The notes beneath the pieces were generated by a model that was not told where the DNA came from, ran no database searches, and saw nothing but the letters and a program-made list of their open reading frames with translations. A stretch of DNA of 32,532 bases from Azolla pinnata (lineage: Eukaryota; Streptophyta; Polypodiopsida; Salviniales; Salviniaceae): positions 1 to 32,532 of the forward strand of contig JBBBWG010028067.1 of NCBI GenBank assembly GCA_037176905.1. The letters are read 5' to 3'. A program made the position numbers and the translations under genes. This document shows positions 1 to 11,200 of this stretch, in pieces. Each line of letters starts with the position of its first letter. The first letter of the stretch is position 1.

Positions 1-3000
1 ATTTCAAACCATTTGCCAACCTTGTTCTGTAAAATGAAGCATTTCTTTATCAAATAACTCCAAAAACGAAAATGAAAAATAAAGATAAACATGGTTCATT
101 CAAATTTCCTTTTGTAAAAATCCACCCTATTCTGGAAATTACATTATACACTCTTGAGGTTTTAGAATATCATCATTTTCCACTTCAATGCATCATTATA
201 GTATCTACAACAACCTATACAAGCTTCAGCATTTCAAAGGACAAAGTAGTTTCTGTAAAACTTTGCATCACAAACACTGAGGGTTAACATACAAATGATA
301 CAGATTTACTAAAAGGTTGGTCATATTCAGCAACCTGGCCTCTTGAAGGTTGTGTTGCTTCATCTGCAAAAGACCCGAAGCAAACAGAACTCCTGTCTTT
401 TCCCGTACTCCTACATACGAATCCATGGATCTGTAAATTGGCCCAATCAAGTCCAGTGCCTGCATGAGTCATGCATGTGATCTGAGTATGCTGTAGATTG
501 TACATGACCTGGCACTCTTTTTGCTTTATTAGAGTAAAGATTAAACCTACAACAATAAACACTAATCCTGCATATACAGCTAGGATAGAGACTAAACCTA
601 CAACAATAAACACTAATTCTGCATATCTAGCTAGTGGAATATAGTCAAAAGTCAGAGACAGGATTTGTTCTAACAAACCAGAGAAGATGACTCGGCATCA
701 CCAATGCATATATATGAGATTGCTGCAAAAATATGACATAATGCTTGCGTACCCTTGCTTTCTGTAAGCTGAAAAAATAAATCCACCAAACCATATTAAG
801 AAAACTTTTGACATTGCCATGACCACTGTGGCATGCTAGCGCTTACATCCACACAAAACTGTATGCCTTTGGAAACACCTCCTCAGGAATAATAAATTAT
901 ATATCCTCTATCACCTTTGCCGCCTCTAGAAAATGCATTGCAGCCTCATTAAAACATCCAACTGAATGGGCATAATGCCCTAGAAGTGTTTGAATTGTTG
1001 TCTCACAGCCTTGTAGAATTGTTGGAAATCGGTTGAGCCAGTCCACTATTTGCATTAAAGACTGCAACCAAAAAATTAAAGGTTTGATTAGCAGAAGACG
1101 CCATTACTCAATGCAAATTTCCACACCACAATTGAACATTGCAGATTCCTACGTAAATCAGATGCTGACATTTAAATGAATGTTAGAATACAGTTATTGG
1201 CAAATGTGGTGGAATATCGAAGATATCAATTATCAAGGCCTTTCTTCATATAGCAGATATACAACATGCCCCAGCTTCCTAAGTTATCCGGACAGAGTCC
1301 AGACTCAGCTTTTGGGACTTGTGCATACATATGTCATAGATCATTGTACTAAAGCCCATATATATTCTATTGTCCTCAATAGAGTGCCCATGTGTGTCGA
1401 AACTTGTGCCCATATTTAATGACGACCTAAAGCTGGTCACGTGTTCAAGTGCATTGGATTTGTGATTCTTCTGCTGCCAATACACTGTTCCATCTGCACT
1501 TAAGACTATCACTCTAAAGCCAAGATTATGCTGCATATGACATAAGAACTTCACATCTAGCTCCTCCCTATCCATCTACGAATGCTTAAAGTTATCACCA
1601 AATCAAGAAATAGCAAAATGTAGCCCATGATAATGAAAATAAATGCCCAAATTATATGCAATTAGCGATATTCATACAGAACAAAATAAGAAAATAAATC
1701 TAGATTAACTTTACTTATGGTTCTATATTGTAAGAAACCACGTTATTCCAAACAGGCATATAGCAAATGCAACAAGAAAATGCTCAGATCCTCTAGTCTT
1801 TTCACGTTTTTCTCCAACCTTAATTTTGTTCTGGCATGCTGTTAACATTGTAAAGCTATAAACACTGTCAACAATTACCAAACTTGCAACAAAATGTTAA
1901 AAATACAAGCACAGACACAAGTTGCACGATAACAAGCTCACAGCTGACCTTTTGAGCTTCAACAAATTCTGTTCTCGTCAAATCAATGATGACCTTGTTC
2001 TCAATCAGATGTAGCACCAAAATCAAGTATACACCCGACACCCAAATTGCCCAATGTTGAAGATCTCCCTCTACAGAAATAGTAAGCCTTAGCAATCAAT
2101 TTTAATATTGACAAGAAAATTCAAATATTTCACATATTGAAGTTCTCCGACATCAAAACAAGCTCTTGTTTCTCTTCTAGATTTAATGCTTGTCAGCCTT
2201 TTCAAACTAGTACAAGAATTTCCTGGTATCCTAGTATCGTGATGTGAGAATAAGCATGGTGCTTCATATCGTGCACCATTCACGGCACCACACAGCTTCA
2301 CTTGTTTCACGTGCCCATGCAAGACATTCCATGAACCAAGAATAAAAAGAGAAAACAAGGAGAGGTAGTCATGATAAGCAAGAAAAATGCTGAGATAACA
2401 AGAATAATGCTAGCAATTGAGCAAATGCTCCACATATAAGATGATATGACCAGCCTGTAGAAAGGAAACAAAAAAAATCATCAGACTGCCAGGTCAACTT
2501 AACATGCAAAAACCTATCTGAGTTCCTTGAGGTGTCAAACAGGAAATGCTGTAGAAAGGCCAATCCAAAGCAAAAAGGATCAACAGCTTTAATGTGTGGT
2601 GTCGGCCTGTTTGCTAACCCAACTAAAAAACGCTACATATTGCTGGAAACAATTGATCATACATACTATCTAGAATGTCCAGTATGTGTATGAAAGTAGC
2701 TCGTGTTTTTGAACTTGCTCTTACTGAAAACACGTCATTACCACAGCTGTTACATTGGTATTGCACATTTCAGTGGAACAGACTGTAGTGTATAATATAT
2801 ATTCACTGGTGGTAAATTATACAACTAGGAGCAATGTCATTTGTATTGTCTCTTAGAATGAAGAACCCTCATTTTGGTTACATCTGATAGAACAAGGAGG
2901 CTATTCCGTTTTCAATAATTTATGTTCCTGAGAGAGACTTACCAGTAGCAGTTGTTGTGACCCCAAGTCTTCTTAGCGCATCTAGAAAATCAACAGTACG

Positions 3001-5212
3001 GGTGTTGTTCAAGCTTGAACTTCGAAGGAGAAATCGTTGTAAAGTTTTAGATGGGAGAAACTCGAAAAGATTAGTCACGCTACCTTGGGCACAGGCCAAA
3101 CCTGTAGCAATCCGTCTGTCACATTCTTTGAATATGCCCTTTGGGCGAGCACACATAATGGCCATGAGATCAACCAGCACAAGCACTGCTGCCCTTGGTA
3201 GCCACTCTCCACCAAGTGTTGATGACCCTAGTTCCAAGGTCGTTGTAAAATTTCCCTTCAATGGCTTTCTCATGCCTGCATTTGTTTGTCTTGATCCATC
3301 TAAAAGAGACCCTGGCTCCATCTGCGATCCATCTTTCAAGGTTGCATCTAGGATATCGACATGTAATGAAGCTTCCTTATAATCACAGATTCGTAACAAG
3401 TAGACAGTATGTAGCAGCTCATTATATAAATGTAGGCCCCGGTACAATGGTTTCTGCAAGAGAAAATGACATGCTTCAGCCGAAGTTCTGGCAAACATGG
3501 TCTCCAGACTTCTCCAGAATTGTTAGGAAATTTAATCCACTGTATGGCCAATGTAATGAAGTGCTTATTTCCTAAGAGTATATAATGTTTACAAATTGTT
3601 AGCATCTCTACCTTCTCAACTGGAATGGAGTCCCAAACTTTATCACAATTGGCAACAGCCTGCCGTACAGAAGCAGCATCCTCCCACTGCATCAGATGGA
3701 CGTGAAGTATAGATGTAGAAAATACCATCTGTGAAAACAAAAACTAAGCATGTGTATAAGTTGACCATATTATATCTTTTCATCTATTGAAACAAGGATG
3801 AGCTTCCATGAACCTCGAGATCGCATCTGCCACATATTTTTGCAAGGTTCAACCCATTCTCCAGTGCTCTTTTTGAATTTGGAAAGTCTCCTTCTGTCGT
3901 TAAAGCATTAGCTAGCTGCAAGTTGAAGTTGCAAGCCCACAAGATAGCAGATTCCCTTCAAAAACGTCTTAATAAATACCCTCTTAAGCCATATATTAAA
4001 CTGTGTCCATGGAAAATTCCTAAACCACTTACGCCAAAAGTACTCTATAAATTGTACAGGAAATCAGTTATGAGGACGAGGACAAACAGACAGAACTGCC
4101 TCGGTATTTTCTTTAATTTGAAAATCCTTTTCACGTGCGAAATGTACAGCCACTTCTCTTCTTGTTTCTTACATGTGTCTGTTGTTGTTAAATGGAAAGT
4201 AGGTTCCTCCAAATCATTGATGTGTTTTGCTAAAGAATGCAATGAGCGCATAAAACATGATGAGCTAACGGAGAATGTTAACAAAACCGATGAGTTTTAA
4301 TGCATACCCTTCAGTGGAAGCTGCTGTTAGCTCCAAAGCCTTTTTTAAGGTTTGCTTCTGGGGAGGTATCGTACCCACTAGATAATAACATCGGCTTAGC
4401 AAGCTGTAGGCTCTACACTTCAGTTCAAAACATGAAGGTATCTGCTTCAGCAGAAGTTGCTGCAACCAAAGAGTGCAAATCATGTTATTCACTTTCAGCA
4501 TATCCCACGTTTCATGAGCTCGATCTATCGACGAGTTTCACTGTAGGTCTATCGTGCTCCATAAGCTAAAATTGAGCTCAGAGATGCTCACTCGACCATA
4601 CGTTTGGCAGTTACAGCCTTTCAAAATAAACTAAATTTCAGCCCAGGAATGCTCGACCACGATCATGATAGTCCAGGATTTTCAAAAAATGAATTGAATC
4701 CCTGGATTTGTCCAGATTTTAAAATGGAAGGCTTACCGATCTTCAAACTTTCAAGCAAGCAATGCCTAAATGTCCAATATGAATTGAGATCGAAACAGTC
4801 GTAAACATACGAAATGGCAAGCCTCCATGTACAGGAGACGAGCTCTAAACAGCCCAATTTTGGATACAAACCCTACAATCTCCAAATCGTTAAAGAGGTA
4901 CCAAACCCTGAGCTTCCTCCCATCTTCGTGGGTGAGGCACGGAAACCACGAAAGAGAAACCAACATAATTGAGATAGGAAGGGAACAATAAGAGCTTACT
5001 GCGCGCTCCAGGTGGCTCTTGGCATGAGTAACGTTGTCGGTGTGGTCGAGGAGGATCATGGCGATGCGGAGGCGAGTCTTGACCTCGAAGATGGGGAGGA
5101 AGGAGACATGGCTCTGGCAGATGGCTTCCAAGCATTTCACAGCCTGAGGAATGCAGCCGCTCTCTTCGAAGCTCTCGGCAAGAAGCCAAAGGCCCTCAGC
5201 CACGGGCTCCAT
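1..5212 (-). CDS. SCC4: SCC4/MAU2 cohesin-loading subunit, 3' end outside window
   Basis: This is the plant homologue of MAU2/SCC4, the TPR-repeat partner of SCC2/NIPBL that loads cohesin on chromatin in the nucleus. Exons inferred (minus, in order): 5212-5000, 4459-4308, 3955-3814, 3728-3612, 3453-3084, 2981-2943, 2070-1949, 1061-915, 768-679, 459-335 and 26-1 (partial). All introns are GT-AG and the phase stays open for about 514 residues. Recognisable segments are MEPVAEGLW at the N-terminus, AVKCLEAICQS (24-34), HAKSHLERA at the end of exon 1, LHVHLMQW (177-184), GEWLPRA, RPKGIFKEC, HSVGC in exon 8 and ALDLIGP in exon 10. The start matches the N-terminus of plant SCC4 as I remember it. 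The frame stays open upstream to 5593, so a 127-residue extension cannot be excluded, but it is low-complexity and looks like leader. The last exons lie left of position 1. Confidence 0.94.
2982..3083 (-). other. 102-nt in-frame intron (or exitron) of SCC4
   Basis: Between GT (3083-3082) and a pyrimidine-rich TTTTCTAG acceptor (2983-2982) lie 102 nt, exactly 34 codons, with no stop. Reading through gives an insertion of 34 residues. Removing it joins CAQ to DALRRLG, which resembles the uninterrupted QDELIKLG stretch of Arabidopsis SCC4 as I recall it. I therefore treat it as an intron, but a retained form would also be translatable. Confidence 0.65.
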
Positions 5213-5377
5213 GGCCGGGGGGCGAAACCAGAAAAAAAAAGCTGAGAGACGGAGGAGGGAAAGACAGAGGACTATCTCGCCTGCTGATCCTGCTGATCCT
5301 GCGGAGCGTCCGCCATGGATGGGACGGAGCTTCGGGAAGCGGGGGAGAAAGGAGCCTGCAGGGTTCTCGCTTCGGGA

Positions 5378-5499
5378 CCGAGCCTGTTTCCGAGCCTGGG
5401 AGGTGTTTTCCATTAGTTCTTCGTCGTTCCCGAGCCTGTTTCCGAGCCTGTGCGACGCTTCAATTGGTTCCATCATTCCCGAGCCTGTTTCCGAGCCTG
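5378..5499. repeat. Triplicated 21-bp motif upstream of SCC4
   Basis: The 21-bp block starting CCGAGCCTG and ending in the same CCGAGCCTG occurs at 5378-5398, 5430-5450 and 5479-5499, with 49-52 bp between starts. Each block holds two CCGAGCCTG copies three bases apart. It lies 166-287 bp upstream of the SCC4 start codon, probably in leader or promoter. Sequence between copies is less conserved (TTCC, CATT). Confidence 0.8.
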
Positions 5500-6120
5500 T
5501 GGCCTTCTTCCACTCAGCTTCATCATTTCCGAACCCAAACAGCAGAACTGAACGTAAGATCACGTCACAATGCATTCTGACATCAAAAGCCATAGGCTCC
5601 CCATCTATAGTTTCTAATCAAATTTGTACGAGGCTGCATCTGCTTGCACCCGGCACGATTCGTCGAATACGCGTCAGAAGCTCGAATCGATGAGCGCATC
5701 GAGATCGGTTCCGGGCTATAACGGCTCGGGACTCGCCTCGATCGACCTATCGTGGATGAGCTCTCGAGGAGAAAAAGGCATGAAAGGAATCAGAGAAATG
5801 TATGGGTACGATGACGAAAGCAAAGAGCTCGATCAATCACTGAGAGCTGAGTGCGCTTTATGTACAAATACAGCTTTAATCATCGCAGCAAATGGAATCT
5901 AGTTATGATAAACTTCTAGTCGGCTAGGTCATCGCAATAGCTGCATTAATCCTTCGGTGGCTTGTTAGATGCAGGCCTGGAATCTGATTCATCGAATTAG
6001 CTGAACAGTTGTAGAGTGCATCAGGATAAGAACGTAGTTTCTCTACTTCGCGATCTCGTTCTAGTAAAGTGCTTGCTTCTAATGAAAGGAAAAGTTAGGA
6101 AGAGCATATCAACAGGTGAA
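5500..6120. other. Intergenic DNA upstream of SCC4, no gene recognised
   Basis: This stretch has moderate GC at 5640-5780 and becomes AT-rich afterwards. A 92-codon open frame on the plus strand (5624-5902) resembles nothing I know and has no supporting exon structure. I see no RNA gene or clear element. It probably includes the SCC4 promoter. Confidence 0.5.
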
Positions 6121-6127
6121 TAGATTA

Positions 6128-7035
6128 GGGGGAATTACTGAATCAGGCCTCGCTAATTTTAATAGAAAATCGCCAAATCTCCCAATTGAATTCATCCCAG
6201 ATTTACACACATTTAAGCAATGTATAAATTCTGATTATTGTGGTGAAAAATCACAAATGTTTCTATTGGAGTGGTTTCCCTCGATCCGAGAAAACAAAAC
6301 TACAATTTATTTGAGAAGAATGCTTTATTTAATGGGAAATCACCACCCGCTAAAACTAAAAAGCAACGTCTATTTTTATAAATTAATACTCAATTGATTG
6401 ATTAACACCAAATAAATTAATTGTGATTTCGATTAACATCAATTTGATTCATTGATTAACACCAAATTAATGCGTCAACCAATTAATTAGATTCTAAAAT
6501 TACTAACTTTTGTTAATCGAATATAGTAAGGGAGTCGATTTGGATCGATCGATGGGAAATGATCAGGAATAAAATCAATTAACGTTATACTAACGGAATT
6601 AATTGGGTGTTAAATTTCCAGTGGAAAACAAGAGAGGCGTTAATTTGTAATTTTTTATTTTAGTAATTCACAAATTAACGCCTACTCTTATCCTCCACTA
6701 AAAATTAACACCCAATTAATTCTGTTAGTATAGCATTAATTTATTTTATTCCTAATCACTTTCAACTAGTTGGTCCTAATCGGTTCCCTTACTATATTCG
6801 ATTAACAAAAGCTAGTAATCTTAGAATCTAATTAATTGATTAACACGTTAATTTGGTGTGAATCAATTAAATAATTTGATGCTAATTGGAGCTCACAATT
6901 AGTTGATTTGGTGTTAATCAATCAATGGAGTGTTAATGTTTCAAAGTAGGCGTTGATTTGTAAGTTTTAATTTTAGTAGGTGTTACAATGTAATTTATAA
7001 TTTGGTTAGGCCTTTTTTTATTTGGTAATTCTCCC
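6128..7035. mobile_element. Foldback/MITE-like element with very long imperfect inverted repeats
   Basis: The two halves are imperfect reverse complements about a centre near 6657. The left arm (about 6345-6655) pairs with the right arm (about 6660-6995). For example, TGTTAATCGAATATAGTAAGG at 6513 is mirrored by TTACTATATTCGATTAACA near 6790, and AATTAATTGGGTGTTAA by TTAACACCCAATTAATT. The ends also mirror: GGGGGAATTAC at 6128-6138 and GGTAATTCTCCC at 7024-7035. No coding capacity is seen. A target-site duplication is not clear. It is probably a non-autonomous DNA element. The arms would form a very long hairpin if transcribed. Confidence 0.7.
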
Positions 7036-7079
7036 TTTTAAAAAATGGCTTCTTTTTCCGTGGGCCGGAACAGTTAATT

Positions 7080-7480
7080 ATAAATTATAAATTACAAATG
7101 GAGTTACCAAAACACATAACAAAATTATGAATTACATTCTAACGCCTACTAACTTCAGAAATTACAAATCAACGCTTGCTGTTATCTTCCACTAAAAATT
7201 AGCACCCAGTTAATTTCGTTTGTATAACATTAATTGGTTTTTATCCCTGATCGCTTCCCACTACTCGATCCTAACCGATTCCCAGACTAGATTCGATTAA
7301 CAGAAGTGAACGATTTTGGGATCCAGTCAACTGATTAACGGGTTAATTCGGTGTCAACCACTTAAATCGACGCTAATCAACCAATGAACGCGATGCGAAT
7401 CGAGCCTCACAATCAGCGGATCGGGCGTTAATCAATCAATCAACCAATCAAATCGAGTGGGCAAAATTCTCTGGGCAATT
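7080..7480. mobile_element. Second, truncated copy of the same foldback element
   Basis: From GGAGTTACC (about 7099) the sequence is an inverted match to the right end of the neighbouring element (6950-7035). From about 7165 to 7480 it then becomes a diverged direct match of that element's right arm (6660-6945): CTTCCACTAAAAATTAGCACC here against CCTCCACTAAAAATTAACACC there, and AGATTCGATTAAC against ATATTCGATTAAC. It carries more C and G than the first element at many equivalent positions. The outer end is not identified. Confidence 0.6.
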
Positions 7481-7578
7481 TTCCGGGTTTCGGTGGGGCG
7501 TTAAGAAATGTGATTTAACAATTTTCGGCAGGCGTTCATTTTCTTTGAGAAAAAAAAGTCCCCCCCCCCTCCGGCCCC

Positions 7579-7772
7579 TTTCTTTTTTATTCCCGTCCGA
7601 AAAGGAAATTACACGTGGCTTTTTTAATTCCCGTCCGAAAAAGAAATTACACGTGGCTTTTTTATTCCCGTCCGAAAAAGAAATTACACGTGGCTTTTTT
7701 ATTCCCGTCCGGAAAGAAATTACACGTGGCGCAGGCGTGACGTGGAAGGCACGCCACGTGGCGGTGACGTGG
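7579..7772 (+). promoter_or_regulatory. Tandem ABRE/G-box array upstream of the RNFT1-like gene
   Basis: Four copies of a 36-38 bp unit (TTTTTATTCCCGTCCG, a short A-rich run, then ATTACACGTGGC) place a perfect CACGTGGC at 7612, 7650, 7687 and 7723. A fifth CACGTGGC lies at 7755 and two TGACGTGG motifs at 7738 and 7765. CACGTGGC is the classical abscisic-acid response element bound by ABF/ABI5-type bZIP factors. The array ends about 450 bp before the start codon, so a promoter role is plausible. ABA response itself is inference. Confidence 0.7.
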
Positions 7773-7807
7773 CGGCGGCGCCTTCGCGCATTTTACTGCT
7801 GCCACGT

Positions 7808-7830
7808 CTCTCTCTCTCTCTCTCTCTGTC
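7808..7830. repeat. CT microsatellite in leader/promoter
   Basis: A pure CT tract runs directly after the ABRE array and ends shortly before the telomere-like repeats. Such pyrimidine tracts are common in plant 5' leaders and are read as GAGA elements on the other strand. Confidence 0.8.
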
Positions 7831-7842
7831 TCTGTGTTCTAA

Positions 7843-7884
7843 CCCTAACCCTAACCCTAACCCTAACCCTAACCCTAACCCTAG
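7843..7884. repeat. Interstitial telomere-like (CCCTAA)7
   Basis: Seven consecutive hexamers CCCTAA, the last ending CCCTAG, begin at 7843. The unit is the six-base TTAGGG type, not the seven-base TTTAGGG type usual in plants. In the sense strand of the RNFT1-like gene it reads as a C-rich tract. Confidence 0.9.
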
Positions 7885-8010
7885 TTTTCCTCTGCGCCTG
7901 ACCTCCATGCTCTGTCGGTCGGACTTCACCCCTAAATCGCAGGCTCCTGCGATCTCCTTTCCCTCTCCCGAAACCCGGATCCTTGACTCGATCCCTGCCT
8001 CCGATCCTTG

Positions 8011-8132
8011 CCCTAACCCTAAGGTCCCCTTGCCCTAACCCTAAGGTCCCATTCCCCTAACCCTAAGATCCCCTTGCCCTAACCCTAAGATCCCCTTGCC
8101 CTAACCCTAAGGTCCCCTTGCCCTAACCCTGT
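8011..8132. repeat. 22-bp tandem repeat built on CCCTAACCCTAA
   Basis: CCCTAACCCTAA followed by GGTCCCCTTG or close variants repeats about six times with a 22-bp period (starts at 8011, 8033, 8055, 8077, 8099 and 8121). It ends about 90 bp before the RNFT1-like start codon, so it is probably 5' leader. Confidence 0.85.
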
Positions 8133-8219
8133 TCGCTGTGTCGGGAATCTGCCGCCCTCCCTGTTGCCCTAACCCGCTCCGGCATGCTTCATCCCTAGCC
8201 CCATTACCTCCCGAAAGCC

Positions 8220-11200
8220 ATGGAAAGCTCCGCCATTTCTCACACCCCCCGGCCCGGAAGACCCTTCTACCTGCAATTGCTTCCCCCAGGCCGTCTTCAA
8301 GCTCCAACCCGAGCTTTGCTTGAGTTTTTTGGGTTACCCAGAGGCTTGCCTGCATACCCTTCTTCATCGTCATCATCGTCGTCGTCGTCGTCGTCGTCGT
8401 CGTCGGCGTCTTCTTCTTCTTCGTCTTCCTCGGGTTTAGGAAACGAGTTACTGCCGTCGCCATCATCTTCTTCACCTCCGACTTCTCGACGGAATGGGGG
8501 CATCAGAAATCCATCCTCGTCTTCGCCAGAAGGCGGGGAGAGCGCTGGAGAAGCCCAAGTTTCCATCAGGATCTCCACGATGAGGGAGGCAGACCAGACA
8601 AGAGTGGGCGCTGCTGCTGATCCTAGCAACAGCAATAACATCAGTGGCATCCATGGCATCCTTGATGCTATGGCTAACAGCGACAACAGCGTCGACCAAT
8701 CTCCACTCGATGTGGGTCCGAATCCCCACCTCAGCTCCGGTAATAACAGTAATCATACTACTAACAATGGCAATACCAGTAACCATAACAATGGCAACAA
8801 CGATCATAGCAACGAGAGATATCCTCAAAGGGTTGATTTCCAGCAGCTTGCACGGTGGGTTGAACAAGTCCTCCCTTTCTTGATGCTTCTCTTGATGGTC
8901 TTCATCCGCCAGCATATTCAAGGTTAGTTCGTATACTATCTACTTCTCGGTACAAACGGAAACTCCTGGCATTTGTATCTGCTTTTCATTTCTGTCCATT
9001 GTTTAGTGCCGCATGAAGAAAATCAGGCTTTTTGTTTTGTGCCTTTGGATGGTGCAATGGTCTCAATGACGCATCACAAAGAGAGTTATGCCTAGCTGTT
9101 AATTCTACAATGCTGCCTGCTGTCATATGATTCTCCATGGGCCTTATCGGTAAATTACAGCTTGCCACACGTCCAAGTTTTGGCTCGCCTGAAATGTGTA
9201 CTTTAGGTACAATCGAGTGGGATTGATTATAGTTAGTGGAGGATCAGTAGGAATCAGCATTGGGTTAGTGCTAGCGAGCGACCTTCTTATTGAGTGCTGC
9301 TTTTTGGATAGCAGCGGGCCACTCAGTCTTTGATTCTTGCTCTGCCCTATTAAGTTCTCATGCTTGGAAGAGGTGAAGTCAAGTGCGGCTCACATGAACT
9401 ACAAGACTATGCTTACCTGATTTATGAGTGCTTAACCACCATTACTTCAGTCTTTGCCACTATACTCACATGAAGCATGTATTGTTTCCTAATGGGAAAT
9501 CTGTACGACAAAATAATGCAAGCATAGTTCCACACAAACCGGGTGTAAAATAGATGTGTGCATCTTAAACTAGATGCATAAGATGCAAATAGCGTATTTG
9601 AGATGTTGAAGCTCTCCAAGTTGCCCCCTTCCATCATAACAATACCAGATGCTGACATTCAGACACCATTACTTCAGTCTTGGCTGGTATGTTCAGAGGA
9701 TCTACAATACTTGATACCGACGTTCTTATTTATCAATGCTTAACCACCATTACTTTAGTTGTTACCCCTATGCTCACATGAAGTATGCACTGTATCTTAA
9801 TAGGAAGTTTTTATGACAAAATAATTCACACATATTTATACTCAACCTGGTGTTTGGTAGATGCACACGTCTTAAACCTAGATGCATAAGATGCAGATGT
9901 GCCACATTCAATTGCATCTTAAGTTAGATGCATTTAATTTTTGGCGTGCTCGTACCAGACCAAAGGGGGAAGATAAAAAATAGCTTGCTCAACCTCACCC
10001 ATACAACTTTCTTCTCATCTAAACACGTCTATCAACTAATTTAGAGCATAAAAGACCAAGTATACATGCATACGTGGCATGCATGCTAGAGTACAATCGA
10101 GGATTGTAAAATAGAAAAGAGAATACCCAAAGTCATGATTGTCTACACTTAAAAGTATGCAATCATGGAGAAATTATGCAATAAAAACTCGAGCTTGAAA
10201 ATCCTTATCATATACGGTTTGCTTTTCTGATGCCTGATTGTGTTTCTATGATGCCACCTCAATATTTACCTTATTTTTGGCAAGTTTTAAGGAGTCTTGG
10301 GTTCTCTAAGAGCTTAGGCTCAGGGTATGGTAAGACGTGTTTGGATATTCTTGCATTGTATTTTGTCAAACATTCTGAGGTGTACATTTGCAGTATAATA
10401 TATCTAGCGTGAAAGCTTAACATCTAGCCATCTAATCCTCAATGATTCCTTGAATCTTTCCTTGATTATCGTATTCAGATTATAGCCACCGCCCGCCGTC
10501 TGTTCTGATGAACAATTCTTGATGTTGAGAGCTTGATCAGATAAGAGGATTCAGCTTCGTTTCCTATGCCTCGCATCCTATGTTCGTGCAAGTTTCAACA
10601 ATGTTCTCTCTTTGCATTTGTAACAGCTTTTTAGACTAGGTACATGTTTCCGTTTGAGGGCAAGTTAATCTGAGCATATCTAGTGGAGGATTTAGCTCTC
10701 GATTGTATTTGTAAAAGCATTTTGAGTTTTCTTTAGCTTTCTCCATGTACTAAGTAGAATAGTGCCACCCTGTACTTCCACTCAGTAAAGCAATACTTGG
10801 ATGAACATAGCACTAGATAACATTGATCACACTTGGTATCCTTGAGTATCTTTTTAGTTGCATTGATTACCAGAGATATAATGATTTCAACTGCTGGAAG
10901 CCAAACTTGTAATATGCACTCCCTTTTTTACAACTAGGGCATACCAAGGTTTTCTAAGAGCAGAAAAATAAATGTAAAAAGGTTTCTTGAAGCTTGTTTT
11001 CTGAAATGCTTGCTCGTTTTTTATGGCATTCTGCCATTGAGCTTTCCTATGTTTGGAGAGGGAGGAAAAGTTATTGCAAATATAATTTGAAGAAATCTAA
11101 TAGTTTTACATTGTCAGGTTTTCTTGTTACTTTATGGATCTCAGCAGTAATGATAAAATCAAATGATATTCTTCGGAAGCAGACATCATTAAAGGTAAAA

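Noticed and set aside
5624..5902. 92-codon plus-strand frame between SCC4 and the foldback element
   Set aside because: No family resemblance and no exon partners; chance open frame in moderately GC-rich DNA.
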